A stretch of DNA of 64,000 nucleotides from Setaria digitata (lineage: Eukaryota > Nematoda > Chromadorea > Rhabditida > Setariidae), in NCBI GenBank assembly GCA_003640385.1, contig RCAB01000110.1, forward strand, positions 62,001-126,000. The letters are read 5' to 3'. A program made the position numbers and the translations under genes. Of this stretch, positions 1 to 14,116 are shown one piece after another (position 1 is the first letter of the stretch; every line of letters starts with the position of its first letter). The notes under the pieces are model-generated. The model made no database searches. It was not told the DNA's origin and saw only the letters and a program-made list of their open reading frames with translations.

Positions 1-2
1 AA

Positions 3-80
3 GCTTTTAAGAGTGGTGTTTCCCTAACTCCAGGGATGATTCCCACAGTTCTGTCTGCTGCTATTCAAGAAACGCTTTAA
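3..80 (+). CDS. C-terminal end of an unidentified protein (partial)
   Basis: The window opens in an open frame of 25 codons ending in TAA at 78-80. The frame includes the stretch SLTPGMIPTVLSAAIQETL, a balanced composition that looks like the end of a real protein and not low-complexity noise. No upstream sequence is available, so neither the family nor the exon start can be judged. The stop lies about 670 bp upstream of the rab-35 start on the same strand, a spacing compatible with either independent genes or an operon. It could also be a chance open frame. Confidence 0.35.
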   Translation, partial: AFKSGVSLTPGMIPTVLSAAIQETL

Positions 81-753
81 TCAGTTGAACCAAAGTTAAA
101 AAAGCGAGGAAAGTAAGGGTATCCTGAGTTCTTTGGTTATTTTCTAATTCTATATAAGAGAATTAAAAGAGTGAGCGACTTCTTTTGCTCATGTTTTAGA
201 CTTACACTTCATACTAGTAGTTATATTTTATGGAAAAGATTTAAATAGCGCTTTTTTAATTGCAGCAAAATGCGTTTATTTATCTGATGTAATCTTAAAG
301 CTTCTTTAAGAGTGGTAATATTTCATTGTGATAAGGAGTAATATTGATGAAATTGCCCTTTTACTTTACGGTATATCTTTTTCACATGTCTCAATTTTAG
401 TTCTCATTTTCAATCATTGACGAACTAAGGAAGGATGGGAAGTTGAAATAAATGAGTTTCATTTCGTAGCTGCGTTATTTCGTTGCGCTGAAAAGATGAT
501 TAGTTTGTGTAACATTGTTTATTGAGTTTTGTTCAGACGGTGTGGGTAGATTAGTTATTTCAGAATTATAACCAGTTGTTAGAAGACTACATTAATTTTA
601 AATTCATTTTATGATGAGCTAGTTCTTCAAGCATTCATGGATTGTATAGCAAAGAGTTGCATTATTTAAATCTATATATGTTTAGGTTTGGAAGGCATTT
701 TCAGTGGAAGTGATCCAACATTTTTAAAAGATAGAGAGAAAAAAAAAGTTTCA
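81..753. other. Intergenic stretch upstream of rab-35
   Basis: AT-rich sequence without a supportable open frame. A possible spliced-leader acceptor (pyrimidine-poor, ending TTTAG at about 686) lies about 70 bp before the rab-35 ATG. No RNA gene or promoter element is recognisable. Confidence 0.5.
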
Positions 754-2337
<1,584 letters not shown>

Positions 2338-4870
2338 AAGTGGGACAGGTTACTGTGAGCACTGTTTGTCGTCTTTTTTAATTTTTTTCATATAAAAGTC
2401 GCAAAAAAATGTTACTCTTCATCATGTCAAAAAAAATGCCGCATTATTATCATTTACACTTTGATTTCGTCTGTTATTTCCTCTTTATGCTGGAGAATTC
2501 GACAATTTTTTTATTGGTACAATATGTTAGACATGTTTTATTGCAATCTTCTACGATGCTTAGAAAAAACCTTTGTTTATTTGGCTTGAAGTTGTGCTAT
2601 TTTGCTAATTTTGTAAATTATTAAAGTGAAGTTTTTAAGTGGATTGTCCTTCCACTTTTAAACTTAAACGTCAGGTTAGAACTGAAAATAAGTGGTTTAA
2701 TTGCAGTTCACACCAGACCATACTAGACCCTCAAACACTGATCACTTTTTATTTTTTTTTTTTTTTTGGTTTGCTTCAGTTATGAAATGAAAATGATCTT
2801 ATAAGCTGGATACTTACTCTTTGCTTTGTCAGCATGCTAGGTTCTAGTCATTTATCATGCTATTCAAGTTATCAGGGCAAGTTGAACCGTCAAGTTATTC
2901 GTCCAGTGCATCCTAGAAAAACCGCGATCACACATTATGGATGCTGATAATGATGGTTGTATATCTTTCAGTTTATTTACTTGTTGGATAAGACGACTTA
3001 TTATTTGGCAGAATCAGGAAAATTGGTGAACTCAAAAGGAAAGTTTTTTTTTCCAAATTTTTTTTAAGGGTATAAAAGTTCCATAATATAAATTCCTTGT
3101 TATCTAGTACGAAGTATTTAATTAATCCTTTTTACAATATTAATCTTCTGAGTTTGCTTCCTCTGCTTACGGAGTTAAAGCTTTGAGCTGTAAAAACTGT
3201 TGTTGTGAAAACCGATTTTGTTAATTTATTAACATTTTATTGGCTTTTGGCCAGGAATTTATTTTTTATTTATCATTAGCAGGGGTAAACACTCGATCTG
3301 CATAAAGATTGCACAAGGTCTTGAAAAATTTTTACACCATTGATCATCAGATTACTTTTTTTCTTAATATGTATAATTCAGAAGCTCTATAAGTTTATAA
3401 AAGCTGAAGAAAGTAACTGGATAAAGACTACTCCTCTTAACATCTAAAATCCACCAATTTAATGTTAACTGTGTCGCTGATTCTGGTCTATTGCTTGCCT
3501 CGCTGGGACTTTTCGGGTCTCGACTTTTTTTTTAACTCGCTATTTTTCACTTTGTTAATGTTATATATAAAATTTTTAAATGCTTGTTTGCCTCTGTGGT
3601 TAATTTGTTTGTCTTAAGTAGATTATATTTGATACACACACCATGTATGGCCGCATAATTAGAGTTTTGGAAGCATAATTTGTCAAGCAGGTTTTCTTTA
3701 AAAAAAAAAAAAATTCCTCCTCATATGCTTAGTTGAGAAATTCTCAGCGGGGTAGTCATACAAGCAATCATCTCTTTGTCTGATAATAGGTATAAGTTTT
3801 TTGTTGATTTTGCTGTGATAGTTGAAGGATTTTTCATTCTTTAAGAAAATCCTAATATTTTACTAATTTTCAAAATGCTCATAAAATGAAAAGTGGTGTT
3901 TTAGCAGCTTGCATGAACTTTCATGAATTCCAATTTTACTCTCTCTATCGTATTTATTATATTATTTATTCCACATTTTCAATTTCTTAATTCATATTTG
4001 TCTTCGTTATGTGTTTACATATTATCTATCCATAATTACCCGTGCTTCCTTAGCTTCTGATATATTGTTTATTTTGAATAAATTATGTGCCATCCCTTCA
4101 ATAACATTATGTCGTACAATTGGAAACTATCAATTTCTGTAGAATTTAAGATAGTTTCTATAATACTTTGACTTTACAAAATGTATAATTTGCAAGCCCT
4201 AAGTTGGGGAAAGAAATCGCACAAGTATTGAGTGTCATGTAAGTATAACGAGATGACTTGTGGTTTAATTCCTAACAGGTGGAAGAAAACATTACCAGAA
4301 GTGAAGCGAAGTTTGGTAGTCTGTTATTTATTCTTTTTAAGAAAAAAAGTGAAGCTAGTAGCAAGAGAGAGAGAGAGAGAGAGAGATCAAGTTTTATAAA
4401 AAAAGAAAAAAAAAAAAAGAAGGTTTGAAATATGTTGTATAAATGGAATGATTACTTCAATATGGAACAAATTATGTGAGTTTTTCCTTTTCCCTTCTCT
4501 GTACTTGATTGCAGGCCAAGGACTCAAGGATACCATTCTTTATATTAGACTACTAAGGGGGTACAAGTAGCTTGGGATTTTTGGTACAATTGTTTGTTCT
4601 AACTGATTCATTTCAATTCCAAATGCTGATACTTTCGTACTTTTCCAGCTTATTCAGTATTTTCCTGTTCGTTCTTATTTCAATTCGCATTTGAGAAATC
4701 TTATCTACATCGAATTGAGGTGAGAAGAAAAGAAGGCTAGCTGAAGCTTGTGACTTTAAATTTACATTGTGGGATTCAGAGAAAAGACTGTAACACTCAA
4801 TTACGATATGTAGACATTGATTAATAAGTCGTATTTGATTAAGCAGTAGCCTTGCCCACTTTAGAATGTT
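2338..4870. other. Convergent 3' intergenic region
   Basis: Lies between the stop codons of rab-35 (+) and the cuticlin gene (-), so it should hold both 3' untranslated regions. It contains homopolymer A and T runs and one GA microsatellite; no coding frame with supporting features is visible on either strand. Confidence 0.6.
4365..4386. repeat. (GA)11 microsatellite
   Basis: Eleven uninterrupted GA units in the convergent intergenic region, followed by a purine-rich A/G stretch. Confidence 0.9.
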
Positions 4871-7800
4871 TTATTTTTTACACCATTTCTCCTTGAAATT
4901 CGGATCGCTCATTGCTTCCAAATCACGAACATTTATCACCTGAAAATTTAATTATGTTAAGTTTGCTTACAACAAGAACTATATTCCTTCCGAGGATTTC
5001 GAATTATTTAATTTCCAAAAATTCTAAAACCTAACTTCGTCTTTGGAGAGAAGGGAGAGACAGAATAGATGAAAGTTCCAGGGAACAAATATGAAACCGA
5101 CTTGGGACTCTACTGTAGTTGCATCCGATCGGACTGTATTCAGTATCCTTTGTTCAAGTTGTATGACTGGTTCTACCTCTTCCAGTGATTCGTCGACTGA
5201 TTCCTGAAACTATATAGTGGGATGAAAGATATGATTGGAAAATCAATGTTCTTTCGGCTCGTAGTGAATTGAAATTTTCAGATTTTCAAACAAAATTATT
5301 TTCCATTTAAGCAACAATTTATAGAAGGAAGAGGTTAGCTGAGCGGGAACATCTATTAATTTCGAGATATCCGAGTGAAGTACCTCTGATTCAACGTGTA
5401 CTCTGCTAGTGGGTTTCGCGATTTCTCGGAATGAGTTATCAGTAAAAGTGTTTCTTTTCTCGCTTTCTGATAATGACGTCAGTTTCTCAGTGGCTTCTAT
5501 CCTAGAAATGCCGTGTCTTGGTTTGTTAAGTGTTCGTCCAGTTCCTTTAATAACTTTGTTGAACATGTTCGTAGGTGTTGTTGTTTTTTCAAGTACGACC
5601 GCAGGTATTGGTAGTCTTGACGTATTTCTCGTTATTGATTTCATCTTTTGCTCCTTTAGTTCCTGAAGTACTTTTAGTTCCTAGCGCTGCTTTTTTTTTT
5701 TGGCCGAACGGACAGTCTCATTGATTAATTGCTAATTAAGAGATTTGTATTGCTTTCTTGAGATGACCAAAGAAAAAATTTCTTGTTTAACATCGCTATT
5801 GATGCTTGCTTCACTTTTCTTTGCTTTTACTATCTGCAACTGTGACTTTCTCTTATTCGACCCTTATAAAATATATTTGGTGCTGCTAAGATAAAACTAT
5901 GATCAGAATTCTTTGCTAAAGATCTCTTCTACGGAAGTTTGAATGTTTAAATGAGGTTACTTTTTGATATTGTTGCTTCAAGTGATCATCGCTTACAATT
6001 GCTACATTTTGAGTGTTAATTTTTACATCCATACCACCAACTGGAAAACCGATAACACGTGGATGAGCGTTCGGTGATCGGCTAAAACTGATGAAGAAAG
6101 TTCATTCGTATAATTTCTCTCCTTTAATCAGTCGTAACTACAAATACGACTCAATATTTCGAAAGTTCACATTTAACCACGTAGGCATCATGAGGTCTCG
6201 TTGACTCATTGATAGATTATAATTCTGCAATTTCAGGTGGCATGTATTACTAGAAGAAAAGTTAAGTACAAACTCATTGGTGAGAACTGTTCGTGGTGAT
6301 GATAAAACGAATGGTACTTCTTCACCACTGATCAGCTTTCTGATAGGATAAGAAGCTGTATCGAGAGAACTGGATGTTAACACAACCGGAAGTGACCTAA
6401 GCGAATGGCTTCCTGATACAGTTACACTTTCTTCCATAGCTGAATGTCGACGTAGAGGCATTACTGAAGATGTAATTTTCATCAGTTGAGAAGGTATGAG
6501 CAGTTACCGAATAACAGTTAATTCCAAATATAATACAGTGTAAATTATTGCAAAAGGTGAAAAGGTGAAATTAAATTTTCTAAATTGCCTATTTTAAAAG
6601 TTTTAATGGGAAAGAAACATTTGTCCAGATGTGATGAATGGAAAGTCAGTAGTGGTACAGTTGTCTGAGTTGTTGTTAATAAAGTTGTTGTTTCTGTTGT
6701 TATAGGAAAAGTTATCAAATCCTCATTTCCTTCTTCATATTCATCATCATTATCACTGGAAGCTGCGAAGTCCCAGGAGCGGTTCAGTTCCTTAAATTTA
6801 GAAAATTGAAAATGAAATTCTCGAGAGTGTTTGTTTTTTGAGAAATATATTCTTTTAATAAAAAATGGGACAGTTTCAATTAAAACCTTACCTTCAGAGG
6901 CGTAGTGAAAGAGTTGATATTTTCATTATTTTTTTGCGCTGCTCGGCGAGTTCTACGACAGCGAGGAGGCTGAAAGTTACATGTGTCAACTTTTCATTTT
7001 TGTGCAACGTACAAGCAGAAATAGTGAAATATATCGGTTGCTTATTTGAGCCTATTCATTAATTAATGGCGTACTGTAGTATAGATTCCATTCATCTATG
7101 AAAATATTGCATTGGAAAATATTACATTGAACATACCAAAATAGTTTCACATTCCCCTAACAAACGATCGCAAAAACGTAAATGACAGTGCATTTTAATC
7201 ATTGAACTATCCGGAAATTTGACCGCTTTGCCAATGGCGAATACTGATAACGGCTCAATATATTCCGGTGATTCCATCACTGAACTGTCAAGTGCACATC
7301 TAAAGTTACAACTTACTACTTCGCAAATGGTGATTTGCATTAAATAGTTATTATTGAATTGTCTAAATTGAAGATAAAATGATTAATGAAAGAAATTTAC
7401 CCTGTCGAATCAATGACAGTCTTGTTAACTCCACTGCTCAGGTCGATTATTACACAATTATGAACCAGCATTGATTGATATGTATCAAAAGAATCTATAA
7501 GATAGTATGCCAGAAATTTGTTAGCACTAGTCTGGCTCGACGACTATCTTTTTCAAAGGAAGAGATTTTTGAACATGAATGACTTTTATTCGAAGTTATA
7601 ATCATTAGAATCTGTGTCAAGTCTGACTGGCTCGGAGATCCAATAGTAGCATAGTTCTTTATTTGAAATTTGCAAGGGAGGGAATTTCTCAGAATCGGAG
7701 AAAGGACTGTTTCATCGGGTATTTTTATGTAAAGACCATTTCTTAAATGTGGATCTTTCAAGGAGCTATTTTAATTAAAACAGTAGAAACGTTTCGTGTA

Positions 7801-10800
7801 CAGAAGTGACAGGGCTACCTTTCGCATTCCCGAGGGCCAATAGTTTTTTTTTTTCTCAGTAGATTTTGTACCGCAGATTACCACCTAATGGTATTAGATT
7901 AAAATCGGTTCAGGAAGAGATGTTGAAAAGCATTACTCTTTTAAAAACTCCAACTTACTGGTTCAAAATGCAATCACATCAACCATACCTTTATCGCATT
8001 CCCATGAGTGAATTATCTGTTCACCAACCCGGACATCCTCCAGTTTGCACTTATCGTTTGCTTTCGAATTTGATATTATCTTGTATGAACAAGGCATTCG
8101 TAATTCACTGCTATAAAACAGAGAAGCAGGAAATGTCTCCAGAAATAACTTCCAGCAATTAGCAGTTTCGTGAGAAGATATTTTATAATTAATTACCTGT
8201 CACTACTGATAGACACTCGACTCTCCGCATATTTCCTCGACACCTTTGGTGCTTTTTCGGGATAGAAGCATTGTACTTTGAAAACTCTGTCTGCTTTTGT
8301 GTTATACAGTGGATGAAATTTCAGCACGACGGTTGTTTCAAATAATGCACCCATAAGGTTTTGCTGAAATTTCAGCCAGGAATTTTAAAAGAGCAGGAAT
8401 GAATCAAGTTAACAATGAATACTCGAATGAGAATAGGCCAGAGTTCTAGTAGAAGAGTATTCCGATCAACAGAAGGTTAAAGGGTAAATATATCGGAAAT
8501 GCCACTGAAAATAAATTTAGGTCAGTTTAAATTGCTTACCTTCATTTGTTTTTGAGTGTTGCAGGAGATAAGGTCTACTGATAGGCGAATCTCCTTGGAT
8601 GTTGAGTTCCGTGCAGTTGCAACACATTCCGGGCGATGAAACTGACCCGGTACATAAAAATGCCCATGAAATGGATTAACCGTCGAAACAATGATTTCCA
8701 CAGAATCACTATGACAGTTTATTTCAGCTCCGTATGGACCTGAAGTATGACTTTTATATAACCGTACTCTCCACTCCTTTTTTTAAAAAAGTTTTTTAAG
8801 ATCCTCAGATTGGAAACAGGAAATTAGCTTAGAATAATCTGTTAAACGAGTTGAGAACTTGCTTAATGACAAATGGTTTTTTATGGAAATCCTTTTTGTA
8901 AAGCACGCGAGATTTATCATAAACCTCGAGAAAAGTCGCAATGTTCGCCTACGGCAATTTTTTTGAACTGATGAACGAACTGATCTAGTGAAGCTTGTGA
9001 AGTGAGATTCTGGAAGGCAAAATTTTCATCGCCTGTGATTTCCAGCAGCTCACCCATATTAATATGCGCACCAATACCAAGGGCAAGTATTTGGACACCT
9101 GTATTAAAATGAAATAATAAATAAAATATAAAACTTAAATCTGAAATTCCGCAGTGTAAATTGTAATCGAAATTTAAATTTTAGTTAAGTTCAAAACTAC
9201 TTAAGATGGAAAGATTATCTTTCCATTTCAATAATATATTTAAAAATTTTTTGATGAACCACTGAAATTAATACCCACCAGCCTGTCGAAGTCGAAGTGC
9301 AGCTGGTACCGGATCATCATGTGAATGACCATCAGTGACAACTACAGCTACCTAAAAGAAATATAAGATCATAATTAAGAAATATTTTTTTAATTGTGGT
9401 AAAATTGTCAAAATTTTATAAATTTCTCAATTTTTGTCTATTTTTAGTAATTTCAAAATGTGTTCAGTGAAAATATGAGAATTTTAAAATTTTCCAGTAT
9501 GGAGGGAGGCTATTACTGTGTTATAAAATATGAAAACCTGCGCCACATCATCGTGATTCAGTCGTGATCCAAAACTTGCATCGTGACGGAAGACATGAAG
9601 TGCCTTGTCCAATGCTTTGCCAGTTTTTGTTGTTCCCGAAATGTGTCGAATTTTTTGAAGTGCAGCGCGAAGTGATTCCTTATTCTGAAAAGTTTTTTAT
9701 TTTTATTTTTAATTGCAATTAAATTTCAAAAAATTTAAGCAGCAAATTGTTATCGAGGACCCCATAGAAACGATAATTGTTTGGGAAATTAAATAGCTAA
9801 ATAAATTAACTCTTTTCGAATATTCTGAAACCCAAAAAAAAAGGGAATTCTTTTTTTTGTTTCCGTAAAAATATGAATGTGAAATGGTGAAGACTTTAAT
9901 GTTTTCTCGCCGGAAAAATCACAACTAAAGATCGCAATTACTGTCTTGAACATACTCTAATCGACGATTCATTAAATTAGCTTAAATTAAGCTAAGACTG
10001 TCCTCACATTTTACACTAGTTTAGAAGGTATGAGCTAAAAGGAGCAAAAAAAAAAAAAAAAAAAAAAAGAAGAAGAAGAACGATTCAGCATAAAAAAGAG
10101 TCTAGTCTATTCATTTCTTCTATAATTCCGATTTTTTCCTTTACCGGAAGATTTGCTAGCCTGTCTTGATCTATAGAATGATTTCAGGAGAAAAGATTAA
10201 ATTGTTTAAATTACGATGGAAAAAAAACTGCTCATATTATGAAAACTAAGTTAAAAAAAAAAAGAAATAAATAACTTTCACACCTTTTCTACCTTCTGCT
10301 AGGAATTTTTCTTTTTTTTTTTTTTAATAAATTGATGAATTTGTTCAATATCTCCCAAATGTGTCCGGTGAAAATGTTGAAATGTTTCATTTTAAGTTCT
10401 TTCAATTCCCTCCAATAATGTTTCAGTGATAAACAGCGTTATATGTTACTGTTATTACAATGTTTTCTAATTGGAAAAATCGCTGATCATTTTTTCTTTG
10501 ATTTTGATCATACTAGAATAGAATAAAAAAATTTCAGCATAAGTATGGAGTGCTTTAATTCCTTTTACGGTTGATGAACTGATTCTATCGGGAAGAAATA
10601 TCAGCTGTCTGATCTTATTTTGCTGCAAGTGCTAGAGAATCCTGTGAAAATAATGGTTTTAAGGAACTAGCCAGGTCAGTGGAATTTGCTTTATTTCAAT
10701 ATTTCCTAGAACCTATTCCACTTTATATTTTGAACTGACATCGAAGTTTTTAAAACTTTGAAACAGCAACCAACTGAATTGGCACTGAAATTAAATTCGA

Positions 10801-11412
10801 CTCGTGTGTAGGATGAATATTGCATTACAGCAATTTGGGTATTTTTTGGTCCAATTTCGATCATATCCACTATCCTGAAATTATATTCTACCTGATGGAA
10901 CGGAGATAATTAACAATCTCATTTTTTTTTCGCTCTGAACTATTCAATATTTTCAATTCAATTCATTAATTTTATAACAAACTTGTTAAGCATTGCCATT
11001 TGTGTTTTGAAAGTACTTCCACTAACGCTACCGGAACCATCCAGAATGAACAATAAATCCAGTTGACGATCCAAAGGTCGACACACTGTAATATAGTAGT
11101 CTAGATGGACACAAACTATCTAATTAACTAACTAAACAATTAGACATTTGACCTAAAAATGTGTGAAAGCTTTTTAATTTTTTGTGATAGTCATTGAAAA
11201 TCACAACTCTTAGTGAACTAAGTGGATATTTTATCATAAATATTAACAGCTGCAATATGATTAATTTCCGTGATATCCTAAGGGATTTCGCAGTATCCCA
11301 TCGAATTATTACCTTTAGCTAAGTCATTGTCCTCGTAGTCGATTGCCGAGACCAGTGTTATAGTGGTGAGTAGAAGTAATACAACCAAGCTATAAGCCAG
11401 AGGAGACAACAT
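4871..11412 (-). CDS. cut-6: vWA + ZP domain cuticlin (CUT-6-like)
   Basis: Seventeen exons join in frame to 811 residues: 11412-11313, 11085-10983, 10874-10775, 9684-9538, 9351-9279, 9098-8925, 8739-8540, 8363-8197, 8110-7989, 7494-7401, 7299-7137, 6969-6892, 6790-6619, 6463-6171, 5662-5384, 5203-5102, 4939-4871. Order: signal peptide (about 1-24, hydrophobic core VVLLLLTTITLVSA); von Willebrand A domain (about 38-220) with the MIDAS motif DGSGS and the later VVTDGHSHDD; zona pellucida domain (about 240-485) with the spaced cysteines and PFHGHFYVPG, MPCSYKI, HSWECDK and MLVHNC motifs; then a furin-type site CRRTRR. The vWA plus ZP pairing is that of C. elegans CUT-6, a cuticlin needed for dauer body shape. 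About 320 residues rich in Ser/Thr and charge follow the furin site, with no membrane segment visible. Exons 13-15 are the least certain. Confidence 0.88.
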
Positions 11413-14116
11413 CCTGTCCTTTCTAGTCCTTAACCTAAAAACAATTATTCAATAAAGTTTTTTTTTTAATTAACTATATCCAAAATAAGAAGTGCTAGTA
11501 ACATAAAGTGAAAAGAGGATGAGAAAAAGGACAGTGATAATTGACTGAGTGCTCATAAGATGAAGTTATTGTAACAGCATGATCATTAAAAAAAAAAATC
11601 TAATTACATTTGAATAGAAAATGCAGAAATTGTCAACCATCATAACAACAACATCATTATTATTAATTTTAGTCATTTCTATAAGAGATGTGAGGAATAG
11701 TGTAACACTTAAGAAAAGAATAATCTCATTAATCGCTGTCAAAAATAAATGGGAGAGATGTGGAAGGATCAGATAGAGCTGACCAGGATGTAAAGGCAAT
11801 ACCGGGAAAATGATACCGGAGAGGAACGGAGCGGAAAGGACGGTCAACTGAGAGTGTCAGTGTCTAATTTTTTCGTTTTTTTTTTTTTTTTTTTTTTTTT
11901 TCTTGCATCACAAATCACTTCCTGATAACAAGTTCCAAAGAGACGGGAAACGATTTGTGATTCATCCAATATCTCATAATACATTTTAACATCTGAATTT
12001 ATAGAGGATGGATAAAGTTTATCAGGTGGCATGATAAGTGATGACAATAGCTCTCTGATAAGTGCTTTATATCAGAGCAAAGGACATGGAAGTATTAGAC
12101 TAGGAATTCTATTTTAATATTCATTTCTCGAAAGTTATGTTTTTTTTTTTATTGTTAAATATCAAGTATTAGTGTGAAAAACTGATACTAATAAGCTTAA
12201 GAACGCAATTTTTTCTTTTTTCTTTTTCTTGAATCTATCTATGTTCTTCATAAACTGGATTTGAAATAGTAGTTTTTTAAGTGGAAAATTTGTGACCATT
12301 GAAATGAGAAATTTGATATTTCTGAAGTACAGTTATTGAAAAGAAAAATTGAAAGTGTTCAACTAGAAAATTTAAGGCAATTGAAACTGAAAGTCAACGA
12401 AATAATAGGGAGAACATTGCAATTCGGTCATCATATCCTTTTCTATTTCAACTGAGCTTAATTTCTGACACAAAAAAAAAAAAAGTTTGATAAAAGAAGA
12501 AGGTACTAAAGAAGATAGTGGCAAATCAAAGCTCTGTTATATGCAAATTTAACGATGAACAGTGCTATTTGGAAAAAAAAAAAGAAATTGAAGATTTGAA
12601 TTTGTTGAGATGGAATAGAACAGATTCAGGATATCCTTCCTACTGCAAGTACGATTAGATATATGTCTGTTTCATTTGGCATCTGTTTAACGATCGTTTT
12701 GATATTTGCGCACAAATGACGACAAGTTTGGTGACGAAAATTGCTATTTTGTATTGGATAGGGATAAACAACAACATTTGCAGACAAATGGGCCAATATC
12801 CATCGCAAAATAAGAGACGATCGGATGAGACGGCCGTAAGGATCAACTGAGTGAAAAGATAGAAGGAGATAATACCATAGTAGTTGTAAAGTGAATGGAA
12901 ATTCTTTACGACCCATTTATCTGTCTGATTATCATTATAGAATGCATGTTAAGAGAGATGACTCGAAACAAAATATCCTTCATTCCTGATTTTCTGGATG
13001 ATACTTCAGTGCAATAACAAACCAACCAAATTGTTCTTTGTTTATTGGTTAAGTGTCAATGGGATGGATCACAAAGGATCATTATTGATAACGATTCTGA
13101 GGATTATGATAGCAGTGATTGATCAAAATAATAGGTTGTTATCAATGAGATTGCTAATATTCATAGTAAATTACTCTCTTTCTCATTCTCTTTTATTCTT
13201 TAATTTTGTTTTAAATTTTACAAAAATTTATTCAAATATTTTCATCATCTGTTTCAACAAAACTCGAATATTTTGTATGTATCGGTAACGAAATTACTTG
13301 CAAATCCACAATTTACTTCAAATTTTTTAGCTAATATCAAAAATAATCTGTAAATATTTTAAATATTAACAAATTTTAATGTAATTAAGTTGCAAAATTG
13401 CAAAACACGATGGCTTGAAAATCATTCATTTCCATTACTTGAATGAATTTAGAAGCATCTGCAATAGTATTTTCAAATCCGATGATGATTCCTGGAAACA
13501 ATTTTGATCCTGTCCTTTTTCACCATTTTTATTTATAGCAGTTTATAAAGACGCCTGGTTTTCAAATTCCAGATTCAAGTATGTGATTCCATACAGCGTT
13601 TAAGCAGAAGGTTTTTCTTTTCGTTATGAAAAAAAAAAAAAAGTCAAAACCTGCCCAAATTAGTTTTTAAACACAAAGTAATAAACGAATCATTTAAAAG
13701 AGCATTTTATTTTTATTGATGGAAGAAAATTTTTGTTATTTCATTCTTGAGATGAAAAAATCTAATTTTAACTTTTATCAATAAATTTTCTATCAATGAA
13801 ATTCCAAAAAGATACAAAATCTTAATAACGACAGAATAAATATAAATATGAAACTGAATTCAAATAAAATAAAATATAAATGCTATCATCCTGGCCAAAA
13901 AAAAAAAAAATGAGCAAATGATTAGTTCTTATTCAGAAGAAATTGATGATTCTGTTTGTTAGACAAGAAACATTAGTTGCTATAGGAATAATATGAGTTA
14001 AATTTGTGACTGGAATGAGAACTTCAATCAGTCAAATTCACTTGTAAATATTTCAAGAACAGTCGTTTACTATTTAGGAAATGCCATGCCTTCGATGGAT
14101 GATGTTTCTAGCAAGC
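11413..14116. other. Intergenic region upstream of the cuticlin gene
   Basis: Holds the cuticlin promoter. A good spliced-leader-type acceptor (TTTTTAG on the minus strand, about 11435) lies about 22 bp before the ATG. Long poly-T at 11875-11900. A minus-strand open frame of 96 codons at 12626-12916 has no recognised motif and no convincing splice context, so I do not call it a gene. Confidence 0.5.

Noticed and set aside
7866..8162. Plus-strand 98-codon open frame
   Set aside because: It is antisense to a ZP-domain exon of the cuticlin gene (7989-8110) that fits by phase and cysteine pattern.
12626..12916. Minus-strand 96-codon open frame between the cuticlin and zig-8-like genes
   Set aside because: No motif, no convincing neighbouring exon; not enough to call a gene.
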